The notes under the pieces: generated by a model
Database searches by the model: none
What the model was told of the DNA's origin: nothing
Seen by the model: the letters and a program-made list of their open reading frames with translations, nothing else
Translations under genes and position numbers: made by a program
Assembly: GCA_022701275.1 (NCBI GenBank)
Contig: CP031740.1
Coordinates: 5,841,001-5,905,000 of the forward strand
Direction: 5' to 3'
Source of the DNA: Microcoleus vaginatus PCC 9802
Lineage (GTDB): Bacteria > Cyanobacteriota > Cyanobacteriia > Cyanobacteriales > Microcoleaceae
Length of the DNA stretch: 64,000 nucleotides
In this document: one piece after another, positions 9,702-18,891 of the stretch
How the letters are laid out: each line of letters starts with the position of its first letter
Position numbering within the stretch: position 1 is the stretch's first letter

Positions 9702-9797
9702 TTATCCACCAGCGGCAAAAGCGCCCAGAATTGCGATCGACAAAGCCAAACCGGGCAACAGCAGCAATCCTAACATCAAAGCATCGTGTCCACTCAT
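9702..9797 (-). CDS. 31-residue single-pass membrane peptide
   Basis: A short gene that reads MSGHDALMLG followed by a leucine-rich hydrophobic stretch and ends AAGG. It starts at ATG 9797 and stops at TAA 9702-9704. An AGGAGA ribosome site sits 5 bases upstream (TCAGGAGAAAGTG), and an AT-rich promoter-like region lies before it. The product would be one transmembrane helix with a short charged N-terminus, in the size range of small photosystem, cytochrome b6f or NDH subunits. I do not recognise it as any of PsaI, PsaM, PsbX, PetL, PetM or PetG. The strong ribosome site and clean hydrophobic helix are why I call it coding. Confidence 0.6.
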   Translation of the reverse strand: MSGHDALMLGLLLLPGLALSIAILGAFAAGG

Positions 9798-9865
9798 CAC
9801 TTTCTCCTGATATTGACGTTCAACATTATACTCTATAAACTGCCCTCTTGCCTCGGCCTTAATAA

Positions 9866-10876
9866 TTAAAACCGACATATAGATTCAGGATTGACAGGGC
9901 AAATTTTATTAACAATGGGATTCCCGCGCAAGTCCAGTGTAGTTAACTTTTGCAAAGATTGCAGGGAACTGATATCAGAGATTTGATTGTTGTACAAGTC
10001 TAGCAAAAATAAATTATTTAAAGCTTGCAGCGCGCTGGTATCGGAAATCGGATTGTTGAACAGATAAAGTTCAGTCAAATTAGTTAACGATTTCAGCGGG
10101 CTGATGTCGGATATTTGATTGTTACCGAGGTTTAGTTCAATTAAATTAGTGAGCGATGTCAAAGGACTAATATCAGAGATTTGATTTTGGAATAAAACCA
10201 ATTTATTTAAGTTAGTTAGCGATGCCAGCGGAGTAATGTCAGATATTTTATTTCCGAATAGAAAGAGCGTAGTGAGATTTTTTAAAGAACTAAGCCGGGT
10301 TATATCCGATATTTTATTATTGTAAAGGTATAGTGTATCGAGGGCAGTCAAATTTGTCAAAGGAGCGAGATCAGAAATTTGATTGTTGTAGAGGATCAGC
10401 GCATTTAAGTTCGTTAAAGCTTGCAACGGAGTGATGTCGGAAATTTTGTTGTCAAACAAGACAAGTGCGGTAAGATTAGTTAGACCTGCTAGGGGACTGA
10501 TATCTGAGATTTGATTGGTATCGAGAACGAGTTGACTCAGATTTATTAGAGATGAAAGCGGGCTGATATCTGATATTTGATTAACATCCATAATCAAAGT
10601 TTTCAGATTGGTTAAAGATTGCAGGGGAGCGAGGTCAGATATTCGATTGCTGCCGAGGATAAGATTAGTAAGTTTAGTGAAAGATGAGAGGGGACTGATA
10701 TCGGTAATTTGAAGATTTTTGAGGTTAAGTTCTGTTGTATTAGAAAGCAGTGCGTTGGCTCGATCGCACTCGGGAGTATCTGATATTTGCAACAGTATTT
10801 CTACCGTATGTTTAGCATCAAGCGAGAGATTCTCTTTTTGCTTGCACAAATCGGGAAAGTTATTATAAGTTGTCAT
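9866..10876 (-). CDS. leucine-rich repeat protein with 12 internalin-type repeats
   Basis: A 336-residue protein. Residues 1-50 form a cap (CKQKENLSLDAKHTVEILLQ). Then twelve 22-residue repeats follow with the pattern ISDISPLSSLTNLTTLxLxxN, the short internalin-like LRR class, and a Cys-containing C-terminal cap ends the protein. Such domains make a curved solenoid that usually binds a protein partner. No signal peptide, membrane segment, kinase or GTPase domain is fused to it, so it may be a cytoplasmic adaptor. The repeats have diverged only modestly. The start ATG at 10876 is the first in frame with the cap. Confidence 0.88.
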   Translation of the reverse strand: MTTYNNFPDLCKQKENLSLDAKHTVEILLQISDTPECDRANALLSNTTELNLKNLQITDISPLSSFTKLTNLILGSNRISDLAPLQSLTNLKTLIMDVNQISDISPLSSLINLSQLVLDTNQISDISPLAGLTNLTALVLFDNKISDITPLQALTNLNALILYNNQISDLAPLTNLTALDTLYLYNNKISDITRLSSLKNLTTLFLFGNKISDITPLASLTNLNKLVLFQNQISDISPLTSLTNLIELNLGNNQISDISPLKSLTNLTELYLFNNPISDTSALQALNNLFLLDLYNNQISDISSLQSLQKLTTLDLRGNPIVNKICPVNPESICRF

Positions 10877-11054
10877 GGGCTGTGCTGCCTTAATCGATTT
10901 TAGATGCGAGATTTTAAATTTTAGATAAGTATAGCAATTCTATTTCATTTGTGAATGACATTTTTTTCGGCTTTTGAGAAATTTCGGCAAAAATTGTGTA
11001 AAGTAATCTTAACATCCTTAATTGAATTGCATTCGCAGGAGCCAAGAGCCAACT

Positions 11055-11513
11055 ATGACACCAGAACTAATTTTTAATGTCGGTAATCTGTTCGTTGTGC
11101 CTTTCTGGGCAATTATGATTTTATTACCAAACTGGGGAATTACCCGAAAAGTGATGAATTCCTTTATTCCGTTTGCAGTGCTAGCCGTTTTGTACATATA
11201 TTTGTTTGGTAGCAGTCTGACTGCGGAAAATGCGGCTGCTTTGTCCAATCCCAAGCTAGCAGATATTGCTAAGTTTCTGGGGGAGGAAACGGCGGCGGCT
11301 ACGGGATGGATACATTTTTTAGTGATGGACTTGTTTGTCGGGCGCTGGATTTATTTGGAAGGACAGCGGACAGGAGTTTGGACGGTTCATTCTTTGGCTT
11401 TGTGTTTTTTTGCTGGGCCGATGGGATTGCTTTCTCATATTGTAACTGCTTGGATTACTCAAAGGTTTTTCCCGAGTTCTGAGGCGGCGGAAACTGTTAC
11501 TTCATCGGTTTAG
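11055..11513 (+). CDS. ABA4-like membrane protein (DUF4281)
   Basis: A 152-residue integral membrane protein with about four transmembrane helices. It carries the family's conserved stretches GNLFVVPFWAIMILLPNW, WIHFLVMDLFVGRWIYLEG and FAGPMGLLSHI. Plant ABA4 is needed for neoxanthin formation; cyanobacterial members have no settled function but are often discussed with carotenoids. I chose the ATG at 11055 because an AGGAG lies at 11037-11041 and the protein then begins MTPELIF as in the family; the in-frame TTG at 11022 gives an atypical extension. The nearby CrtISO-like gene makes a carotenoid link possible but not shown. Confidence 0.82.
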   Translation: MTPELIFNVGNLFVVPFWAIMILLPNWGITRKVMNSFIPFAVLAVLYIYLFGSSLTAENAAALSNPKLADIAKFLGEETAAATGWIHFLVMDLFVGRWIYLEGQRTGVWTVHSLALCFFAGPMGLLSHIVTAWITQRFFPSSEAAETVTSSV

Positions 11514-11567
11514 GCAGAGGGTTTTTAATACCTTGGATGTTATATCGCATCCGGTTGCATCGGAATG

Positions 11568-11661
11568 ATTAAACCGCGAAGGCGCAAAGGACACGAAGGA
11601 AGAGAAAGAAGAAGGTGCAGTTCTTCCTTCGCGCTATGAGCGTCTTCGCGGTTCATTTAAT
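11568..11661. repeat. dispersed-type palindromic repeat (AACCGCGAAG...CTTCGCGGTT)
   Basis: The 344-bp gap between converging genes (11514-11857) holds this element. AACCGCGAAG near 11572 pairs perfectly with CTTCGCGGTT near 11644, and the outer edges ATTA/TTTAAT add to it. An inner pair (CGAAGGAAGA / TCTTCCTTCG) forms a second arm. The sequence around GGCGCAAAGGACACGAAGG is of a type I recall as widely repeated between genes in filamentous cyanobacteria. A weaker palindrome (ATCCGGTTGCATCGGAAT, near 11549) lies just before it and resembles those at 54.6-54.8 kb. Confidence 0.6.
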
Positions 11662-11857
11662 CTTACGACCTAACAGAACTCGATCTAATACAAGTCCGAA
11701 TCAAACCGAGTTGATATCAATTATCCACTCTTGGACGCAGAACCTAATTATGTAGCGTGCACCTGAAGCACTTTACCGCTAGAAGTTAGGTAGGGGCTGG
11801 TTTATAAGTACCTCGTATGTGAATTACAGATTGGGGTGAAATCGCCGGTACAGAATT

Positions 11858-14797
11858 TTAAGAATGGGCTAGGGGCAGCACCAAACGAGCCACAATTAAA
11901 TTGTTTTCTAACATTTCTATAGAAAAGTTTCCCCCCATTAAGCGTACCGCTCGCTGATAAACTAAGAGATTTTGCACGATCGACCTATTGGAAGTAGAAA
12001 CGGCTAATATGTCCGGCCCGGAACCGCCGTTGAAGGCAGCAATTAACTGTCGATCGCACGCGCCGCTATCGCTCACAGACAATTCTAGCCAATCTTCTCC
12101 CAACAACTGAGAGCGAATCTCAATCTTGGCGCCAACAGCAGAGCGCCTGCAAGCCGCCGCGAGCAATTCGCACAAGATCAAATCCAGCTTGATGCTGTCG
12201 CCGCGAACGCTCAAAGTCTGACCCGCAGGCATCGACACAGCAATTTCTCTGTGCACTTCCAGCAAGACTTGCGACTGTTTGACCAGGGAGGCCGTTCGAT
12301 CGAGCGATCGCCTGAGCCAAGCGCTCACAGGCACCGCATCTTGTCCGAATTGCAGCCGCCACTGTTCCTGTTTCAGCAGCAAATGAGTTGACCCCAAAGC
12401 ATTGCCAATTTGCCGCAAAACCTGTTGGTAGCGCAAAATTTTCAGAGCATCCTTTTGCTCCTTCGCCGACTGCAAAATCGACTGACTCAACTCCCCCAAC
12501 TCCTTCACCCCCGCTCCCACAGTGCGGTAAAACTCCTCAAAACGGCGCTGTTTGTACCAGTTGAGCAGCTCCAGATCCAATCGCTGCGACTCCTGGGCCG
12601 ATTGCACCGCCAAATACCTGCGCCACCAAGCCAACTGAGACGCCATCGAGCTGAGTAAACTCACCGACAACTCCGACCACTGGCGGCCCGGAGCGTCCGC
12701 AGCCACCACAATGCCCGCCGGAGCGTGTTCTGGGGCAGTCCGCAGCGCCACCGTCAGAATCTCGCCAATTCCCGGACTGCGGAGCCACCGCTTCGTCGCC
12801 AGCGGCAGTTGGCTCGTGCTCTGTTGCAGCACGCCCGCTTCTGCCAGGGTTTGTTGGATCAAGGCATCTGTTTTGACAGGAATCACCGCCTCGGGATTGA
12901 GGGCAAATACGGGATTGGCAGCTACCGTCGCCACGATGGAACCTTCCTCCTGACCGGGATTCCAAGTAATTAGGGCTACTAAAGGACAGGAAAGTGTCTG
13001 GGAAACGTGTTGAGCAAAGTTACGATCGAGCTTTTGTAGCGGCAACTCTGGGAACATCGTCGGTGAAGCAGCAGATATCTCTTGCTCAGATTGCTCATCA
13101 GGAGAATGGTGCAAAACCGCCAAACCCGATTTGAGCAATCGCTCAAAGTGCTGATATTTGTCGATTTCCGCACTCTGCTGCCAGGAGTGCAGGATCAATC
13201 CTAGCTGTTGGCCCACTAGCCGAACTAATTCTTGCTCAGATCGCCTCCAAGTGCGAGTTGCATTGTGTCCGACAACCAGCAAACCCTCGATCGATTTTCG
13301 ATTAGCGATTTTCGATTTTAGATTCGGGTTTTCTCCCTCTTTCTTTTTCCCCCTCGTGTTCGATGCCAAAAGCGATCGCACCCCCGCCTCCCCCAACACT
13401 TCCCGCCAAGCACCCAACCGCCCGTCTTCCTCCCAATTTTCAATCGCCACAGGTTCGCTTTCTTGCAACAGCCCCACGTCAGCCACATCGAGGGCGTTGA
13501 GTGGCGACGGCACTGATCTGCGGTTGCGGGGCAGATTTTGGCAGACAATTTCAAAGCGATTTTGTTCTTCGCCGTACAGCAGCAGCAAAAAGTATTCGCA
13601 TTTGAGCCGCTCGCACAACTGTTCGGCGGTATTTTTCAAAGTCGCCTCCCAGTCAGCATCGCTGTAGATGGCGTGAGCTATTCCGGCAGTTAAATCTCGA
13701 TCGATCTCAGTTTGCTGAATCCTCTCCTCCATCTCCGACACCGGAGCCGTCAGAGCCACTAACTGCGCCACTCCCTGCAGGTAATGCTTTTCATTGTCTT
13801 GCCAAATCCGGGGCTCGCCGGCTTCGACTGCCAAAAATCCCAACAATTCCCCTTCTGAAACAATCGGCGCAGCCAACAGAGAGCGAGCGCGGATTTGCTG
13901 CATCAACCGCCCCGTCAGCTCAGTTTTCAGAGAACTTTGAGATTCACCGATCCAAACCATTTCTTCTCTGCCCAAAGCCTGATAAAATTCGCCCAAGTCT
14001 TGAACGGTGATGCCCGAAGCCGCTCGGCTCGGCCCGCCCAAACCCGGAGCAACTTCGCGGTTGCTGACTCGGCGCCAAAAATAGCGTCGCTCTCGCTCAA
14101 ACCAATAAACATTGGTGCGCGTCGGCTCGATAAATTCATGAGTTTGTTCGACCACCGCTTGCAAGTATTGGTCGAGCGATCGCAATTCTCCCAACTGCGA
14201 AAGCAGCGCTAAAAGAGACTCATCTGGGTGTTTAACTTGTTGTCGCTGCCAGTCTTTTTCTATTTGATAAAGAGCAGTTGCCAGCGCTCCAAATACGATC
14301 GCCAACTGGGTTTTTTCCCCCGACTTTGGCGACGCTCCCCACAGGTCTGTGCCGAGCAAAATCACGCCGTAGCAGCGGTCTTTGTAGCGGAGCGGAAACA
14401 GAGTCGTGCCTTGAATATTGAAAGTTTGAGCTGCTTTGCGCCATTCTCCGGCTCTACTTTCCGATCGCAAATCCGGGACTCCCACCGGCCGGAGCTGAAT
14501 CACCACTTGTTCGAGCAAATCCCCCGGACTGAGAGCAAAGCGCTGTTTGAGAAAAGACAGGTCGCCGTTAGGAGTCATGCCGCCTTTTCCGAACAATCGG
14601 TGGGCCTGTCGATCGTACAACCCGATCCAAATCAACCGCCAGTCAAATTCCGTTTGCAAGTAACCGAGTGTGGTCGAAAGTAGCACTTCAACGTTCTCCT
14701 CTTCTCGGAGAGTCTGGAGAACGCGCTCCAAGGTCGCGATTTGTTCGTCTAAATCCTTTGGTCTTTGCTGCTGCCCCATTTCCAAGCTTCCCCGCAC
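11858..14797 (-). CDS. large multi-GAF sensor protein with degenerate histidine-kinase end
   Basis: A 979-residue soluble protein. After a short coiled N-terminus I see about four GAF-type domains (roughly 25-180, 195-350, 370-535 and 575-720; examples TEFDWRLIWIGLYDRQ and SLLAAPIVSEGELLGFLAVE). A helical region (750-840) takes the place of a dimerisation domain but has no HExxNP box. The C-terminal ATPase-like fold has VSDSGACDRQLI instead of DxGxGI and no GTGLGL box. It probably cannot bind ATP in the usual way, so I call it a sensor or scaffold, not an active kinase. Near residues 490-505 a Lys/Asn-rich insert is encoded by intergenic-type heptamer repeats (13291-13325). No partner gene is adjacent. 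Confidence 0.78.
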   Translation of the reverse strand: MRGSLEMGQQQRPKDLDEQIATLERVLQTLREEENVEVLLSTTLGYLQTEFDWRLIWIGLYDRQAHRLFGKGGMTPNGDLSFLKQRFALSPGDLLEQVVIQLRPVGVPDLRSESRAGEWRKAAQTFNIQGTTLFPLRYKDRCYGVILLGTDLWGASPKSGEKTQLAIVFGALATALYQIEKDWQRQQVKHPDESLLALLSQLGELRSLDQYLQAVVEQTHEFIEPTRTNVYWFERERRYFWRRVSNREVAPGLGGPSRAASGITVQDLGEFYQALGREEMVWIGESQSSLKTELTGRLMQQIRARSLLAAPIVSEGELLGFLAVEAGEPRIWQDNEKHYLQGVAQLVALTAPVSEMEERIQQTEIDRDLTAGIAHAIYSDADWEATLKNTAEQLCERLKCEYFLLLLYGEEQNRFEIVCQNLPRNRRSVPSPLNALDVADVGLLQESEPVAIENWEEDGRLGAWREVLGEAGVRSLLASNTRGKKKEGENPNLKSKIANRKSIEGLLVVGHNATRTWRRSEQELVRLVGQQLGLILHSWQQSAEIDKYQHFERLLKSGLAVLHHSPDEQSEQEISAASPTMFPELPLQKLDRNFAQHVSQTLSCPLVALITWNPGQEEGSIVATVAANPVFALNPEAVIPVKTDALIQQTLAEAGVLQQSTSQLPLATKRWLRSPGIGEILTVALRTAPEHAPAGIVVAADAPGRQWSELSVSLLSSMASQLAWWRRYLAVQSAQESQRLDLELLNWYKQRRFEEFYRTVGAGVKELGELSQSILQSAKEQKDALKILRYQQVLRQIGNALGSTHLLLKQEQWRLQFGQDAVPVSAWLRRSLDRTASLVKQSQVLLEVHREIAVSMPAGQTLSVRGDSIKLDLILCELLAAACRRSAVGAKIEIRSQLLGEDWLELSVSDSGACDRQLIAAFNGGSGPDILAVSTSNRSIVQNLLVYQRAVRLMGGNFSIEMLENNLIVARLVLPLAHS
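13291..13325. repeat. five heptamer repeats inside a coding sequence
   Basis: TCGATTT, TCGATTA, GCGATTT, TCGATTT and TAGATTC follow each other without a gap. This is the same family seen between genes at 23450, 39082, 43085, 46054 and 54188. Here they lie inside the GAF-protein gene and encode a Lys/Asn/Ser stretch (NLKSKIANRKSI) between conserved parts of a GAF domain, with the frame kept. Confidence 0.75.
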
Positions 14798-15010
14798 CTT
14801 TGTCTAATTTAAAATTACTAACTTAAAAATTCAAAAAATTAAAATGCAAAAGAATCAACTTATAATATAATCGTCTCACTTATCCCTCAATCTAAAACAT
14901 TGGATAAAGTCGATCGAAGTTGAAGTAAAAACTTCGCCTTCACTGTCTGCTCCTGAATATTTTTATTTCCCTTCTCATTTCTAATTTGTAAATTGCCCCA
15001 GTACAAATCA

Positions 15011-16177
15011 TTGGATATTTATCAATCAAGTGTACGCCCGCTGTTGTTTTCCGTATTGAAAACCGATGCCGAGTGGCTGCACAACCGCACTCTCCAAGTT
15101 CTCGAACTCGCAGCCAGAACCCAGTCAAACCCCGCAACCAGCCAAATGCTCTGGCGATTGCAGAAATCTTTGGGAGTTCAAGATTCTCGCCTCGAACAAT
15201 CTTTGTGGGGACTGAGCTTTAACAATCCTGTCGGCTTAGCCGCCGGATTTGATAAAAACGGCGTAGCTGCCGATATTTGGGCAAATTTTGGCTTTGGCTT
15301 TGCCGAACTCGGCACTGTCACTTGTCAACCACAGCCGGGAAACCCCCAACCTCGCTTGTTTCGATTGACTCAGGACAGTGCAGCCCTCAACCGCATGGGA
15401 TTTAACAATCAAGGAGCCGCGGCAATGGCAGCCCGGTTTCAGGCAGCACAGAAACACTCAAAATTCGATGCCTCGCGCCCCATGCCTCAGTCTCGATTCC
15501 CCTTGGGCATCAATCTCGGTAAATCTAAGGTAACACCGTTAGAGCAAGCCGCAGCCGACTATTTGGAGAGTTTTAAGCTGCTGAAAGATTGGGGCGACTA
15601 TTTTGTAGTGAACGTTTCCTCTCCGAATACGCCTGGGTTGCGATCGCTCCAAGATGCTGCTGGGCTAAGCACAATTTTGGAAATTTTGCAACAAGAAAAT
15701 CAGGGAAGCAAGCCAATTTTAGTCAAGATTGCGCCGGATTTGGAGTCGGAGGCGATCGTATCAATCCTCGACTTAGCAAAAACCTACCAACTAGCAGGAA
15801 TTATCGCCACAAATACCACCATCCGCCGCGATGGATTGAAAACACAAATATTGCGAGAAACAGGCCAACCAATCGCCGAAGAAGCCGGGGGAATTAGCGG
15901 ACTTCCTGTGCGGGAGCGATCGACAGAAGTAATCCGATTTATCTGGCAATATACAAAAGGCGAATTACCCATAATTGGAGTTGGCGGCATTTTCACCGCC
16001 GAAGATGCTTGGGAAAAAATAGCCGCCGGTGCGAGTTTAATTCAAGTTTACACCGGTTGGGTTTACGAAGGGCCTTGGATGGTGCGCCGGATTCTACAAG
16101 GGTTGTTGCAAAAGTTAGAAGAAGGGGGATTTAGTTCTATTTCTGAGGCAGTAGGTTCGGACAATCAATACACATAG
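15011..16177 (+). CDS. pyrD: dihydroorotate dehydrogenase (quinone), class 2
   Basis: Oxidises dihydroorotate to orotate with FMN, passing electrons to the membrane quinone pool; fourth step of pyrimidine synthesis. The protein has the class 2 N-terminal helices ([16 protein letters not shown]), the FMN-barrel motifs [15 protein letters not shown] and [10 protein letters not shown], the catalytic-loop motif [16 protein letters not shown] with the class 2 Ser base, and [13 protein letters not shown] plus [14 protein letters not shown] near the end. I start at TTG 15011 because family members begin (M)DIYQ; an in-frame TTG at 14993 would add six residues. Neither has a clear ribosome site. The length (388 residues) is normal. 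It stands alone between converging and diverging neighbours. Confidence 0.93.
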   Translation: MDIYQSSVRPLLFSVLKTDAEWLHNRTLQVLELAARTQSNPATSQMLWRLQKSLGVQDSRLEQSLWGLSFNNPVGLAAGFDKNGVAADIWANFGFGFAELGTVTCQPQPGNPQPRLFRLTQDSAALNRMGFNNQGAAAMAARFQAAQKHSKFDASRPMPQSRFPLGINLGKSKVTPLEQAAADYLESFKLLKDWGDYFVVNVSSPNTPGLRSLQDAAGLSTILEILQQENQGSKPILVKIAPDLESEAIVSILDLAKTYQLAGIIATNTTIRRDGLKTQILRETGQPIAEEAGGISGLPVRERSTEVIRFIWQYTKGELPIIGVGGIFTAEDAWEKIAAGASLIQVYTGWVYEGPWMVRRILQGLLQKLEEGGFSSISEAVGSDNQYT

Positions 16178-16554
16178 GAGTGAAAAGCAAGTCTTGGGCA
16201 GGCAGGATGCCTGCCCCACAAGAATTGTTGAAGAAGTCTCATAAATTCTGGCAGGAATCAGCCATTGAGGGGTTTGGTTAATTGCTTGTGCTTTTCCTTT
16301 CCGATCGTGATAGTGAGCTTATCCAACAGCTAACCAGCTTTGGCAGTCTCGTCTAATATCCATGAGTTCGCCCAGAATCTGGCTCACAGTGCGATCGCTA
16401 AAAACACTATCAGGCGACACCCTACCAACAGTTTCCTAACATTAATAATACAAGAAATCTTCTTTTTTCTCTATTTCAATCAGTATTACATCCAAAGTAA
16501 ATTGGTAATCTAAATTTTCCACAGTCTTAACAATTCAATTTATATAACACGCAT
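16178..16554. other. intergenic region with a GC-rich palindrome
   Basis: This 377-bp gap between converging genes has no credible gene. At 16196-16217 lies GGGCAGGCAGGATGCCTGCCCC, close to a full palindrome, followed by ACAAGAATTG. The same core with ACAAGAA after it appears in the repeat array at 48456-49937, so it belongs to a dispersed palindromic family. Its position 19 bp after pyrD also suits transcript-end formation. A GCGATCGC site lies near 16391. The rest is AT-rich. Confidence 0.5.
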
Positions 16555-18006
16555 CTAATCAAATATTTGTGCTAATTTCAAAGCATTAACTTGAGCTTGA
16601 GCTTTATGCAGCGATTCCTGCCATTCCCTTTCTGGATCGCTATCAGCAACAATCCCTGCACCCACTTGTCCCCAAACAATTCCCCCGGTCGTACCGTCAC
16701 TTTTTGGGGCATATAAAAGGGTGCGAATCAAAATATTTAAATCCAGGTTGCCGCGCCAGTCCAAATAACCGCAGGAACCGTAAAATAAATTGCGCTTCAC
16801 GGGTTCCAATTCTTCGATAATTTCCAGACAGCGCACTTTCGGACAACCTGTAATCGTACCGCCCGGAAATACCCCTCGAATTAAGTCGATCGCGTCACAA
16901 TCTCCTCTTAATGTACCGATAACATTACTGACGAGGTGCATCACGTGACTGTAGCGTTCAATCGTCAGAAATTCGTTAACTTTTACCGAGCCCCATTCAC
17001 ACACCCTCCCGATATCGTTGCGCTCTAAGTCAACTAACATAATATGTTCGGCTCTTTCTTTGATATTCTCTATTAATTCCTGTGCTAACTGCTCATCTTG
17101 AATGCCGGTTAAACCTCGCGGTCGCGTTCCCGCGATCGGTCTAGTATCCACTTTTTTTCCTAATAATTGAACGAGTCTTTCCGGCGAACAACTAACTATG
17201 GCCCCCCACGGAGTTTGCCAATAACTTGCAAAAGGCGAAGGATTGATCCGTTGCAAAGCGCGGTAAATTGACCAACTACTGCAATCTGTACGGGCTTCAA
17301 ACCGCAAAGATAAATTAGTCTGAAAAATATCGCCGGCATGAATATACTTCTGAGCTTTTTGCACTATTTCTTTATACTGACTCTGAGATAGGTGAAAAAT
17401 AGGAGTAGCGGAATTTTGTTGATAATTCTCCGGTAAATTATTCTCGATTATTTCTCGATCAGTTTGCTCTAATTGATGCTGCATAACATCGAGGTGAGAA
17501 GGTTGACTCGCAGCCAACCAGAGAATTTGCGTTTGACCGTCTAAAACCGCAAAAGATTCTGGTTCGTACCAACAGCTAACCGGGAAAGGAAGCGGATCGG
17601 TATTGAGTTGGGGCAGGTGTTCGATTTCCCATGCTAAATCATAACCTAGCCATCCCAACCAACCCCCAGTAAAAGGAATTTCCGGCGGTACATTCACTGC
17701 TAAATTTTGCTTTTGAGAGTCCAAAAGAGCGCGTAAAAAAGGTAAAATTTCACCGACTGGCGGTGTCCATAGCTGAGATTGACCATCAATTATCCGGGGA
17801 GAACCTGCACAAATAGAATATCGTGCCAAGTTAGTAGAAGATGTAACTGGACTTTCTAGCAGAACGGCCATATCGCGGGGGACACAATCCGATATTGAGC
17901 CTGCACGGTGGGCAGTTTGACCGAGAAATAAAATTTGAAAAATCTCAGATCCGCTGCGCTGATTTAGGGGAAGCTTTCGCCAATACCAAGGTTGTATTTG
18001 TTTCAT
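16555..18006 (-). CDS. chorismate-binding enzyme, aminodeoxychorismate or anthranilate synthase component I
   Basis: Uses chorismate and ammonia (from a glutaminase partner) to form aminodeoxychorismate (folate route) or anthranilate (tryptophan route). About 483 residues. It carries the family motifs HAGDIFQTNLSLRF, VSCSPERLVQL, RPIAGTRPRG, HIMLVDLERNDIGRVC, SHVMHLVSNV and GGTITGCPKVRCLEII. The PIAGT motif has Ala where classical PabB has the nucleophilic Lys (PIKGT), which is the anthranilate-synthase pattern. The gene immediately downstream is a class IV aminotransferase of the PabC type, which favours p-aminobenzoate synthesis. I start at ATG 18006 (MKQIQPWYWRKL), the usual N-terminus; the TTG at 18036 gives an odd extension. 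The context points to PabB, while the motif leaves TrpE possible. Confidence 0.85.
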   Translation of the reverse strand: MKQIQPWYWRKLPLNQRSGSEIFQILFLGQTAHRAGSISDCVPRDMAVLLESPVTSSTNLARYSICAGSPRIIDGQSQLWTPPVGEILPFLRALLDSQKQNLAVNVPPEIPFTGGWLGWLGYDLAWEIEHLPQLNTDPLPFPVSCWYEPESFAVLDGQTQILWLAASQPSHLDVMQHQLEQTDREIIENNLPENYQQNSATPIFHLSQSQYKEIVQKAQKYIHAGDIFQTNLSLRFEARTDCSSWSIYRALQRINPSPFASYWQTPWGAIVSCSPERLVQLLGKKVDTRPIAGTRPRGLTGIQDEQLAQELIENIKERAEHIMLVDLERNDIGRVCEWGSVKVNEFLTIERYSHVMHLVSNVIGTLRGDCDAIDLIRGVFPGGTITGCPKVRCLEIIEELEPVKRNLFYGSCGYLDWRGNLDLNILIRTLLYAPKSDGTTGGIVWGQVGAGIVADSDPEREWQESLHKAQAQVNALKLAQIFD

Positions 18007-18123
18007 AATATATTGCACTCTGGTTAACACTTTCAAGACTTACGCAACGAGTCAATTTTGACACTATCTGTAGTAGTAATGTGCAGAGTTTGCACGCTAC
18101 TAAAATCGATTGAAAGCGTTATC

Positions 18124-18795
18124 TCAGTCATTACTGACAACTTTCCAAACATCTCGGATTACTTCTTTTTTGAGGCGTATCCAACCCCTAACGGAGTTAA
18201 TGAGAAATAGAGTTTGGGTACTGTGCAAATCATCTAAGGTAATTAATTCTTCTCTGATTTTTCCCTCCTCTAAAAGTTGAGAACGAAACGTCCCCGGTAA
18301 TAAACCGCACTTGACGGGAGGTGTGATTAGACCTGCGGGTGTATCGATCACGATATTGGCGATCGTGGATTCGGTGATAACTCCATCTTGATTCCACAGA
18401 AAGACATCCTGATATTCGGGCTGCGACTCCAAAGCCATTGTATAAGGCAATCGGTAAGTTGTCTTGTGGTAAAGAAATGGGTTTTGAGAATCGATCGGTT
18501 TGCGGGCAATTCCCACAGATGCACCGATTTTTAAGATACCGCTATCTAGTGTCTGAGCTTGTAATGTTATGTTTCCCTCACAAGATATTGTTAACCGTAT
18601 TTTTTGTTTGACTAACCCGCAAGTCATACTTAATGCTTGTAAAGCTTTGCTTGCTTCTGTTAGCGATAGGGGGAAATTAAAATAATCAGCCGATAGCTGT
18701 AATCTTTGAAGATGTCTGTCTAGCAAAAAATAGCCGTTTTTGGGTTCCCATAAAAGTGATTCCAGCAATTCAAAGTTTTGCTGTTGTTGAATCAT
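18124..18795 (-). CDS. class IV aminotransferase, probable 4-amino-4-deoxychorismate lyase
   Basis: PLP enzyme of the BCAT/PabC fold, about 223 residues. YHKTTYR holds the likely PLP lysine, ESTIANIVID and GLLPGTFRSQLLEEGKIREE are the conserved C-terminal motifs, and LLESLLWEP with LDRHLQRL near the start matches PabC-like proteins. It would release pyruvate from aminodeoxychorismate to give p-aminobenzoate. It sits 117 bp upstream of, and in the same direction as, the chorismate enzyme, consistent with one operon. I start at ATG 18795 (MIQQQQNFELL); an upstream ATG at 18918 would add 41 atypical residues and overlap the divergent gene at 18892. Confidence 0.83.
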   Translation of the reverse strand: MIQQQQNFELLESLLWEPKNGYFLLDRHLQRLQLSADYFNFPLSLTEASKALQALSMTCGLVKQKIRLTISCEGNITLQAQTLDSGILKIGASVGIARKPIDSQNPFLYHKTTYRLPYTMALESQPEYQDVFLWNQDGVITESTIANIVIDTPAGLITPPVKCGLLPGTFRSQLLEEGKIREELITLDDLHSTQTLFLINSVRGWIRLKKEVIRDVWKVVSND

Positions 18796-18891
18796 ATTTT
18801 TGTCAATATAATGTAAATTAGGTAACTTGATAATTTTTAGACCCGCGAAGGTTGCTGTTTGTGTAATTATATAGGAAGTTAACTTGAATTT

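Noticed and set aside
12410-13667. Several long plus-strand frames opposite the GAF sensor
   Set aside because: The minus-strand gene is continuous with domain motifs throughout; the opposite frames show none.
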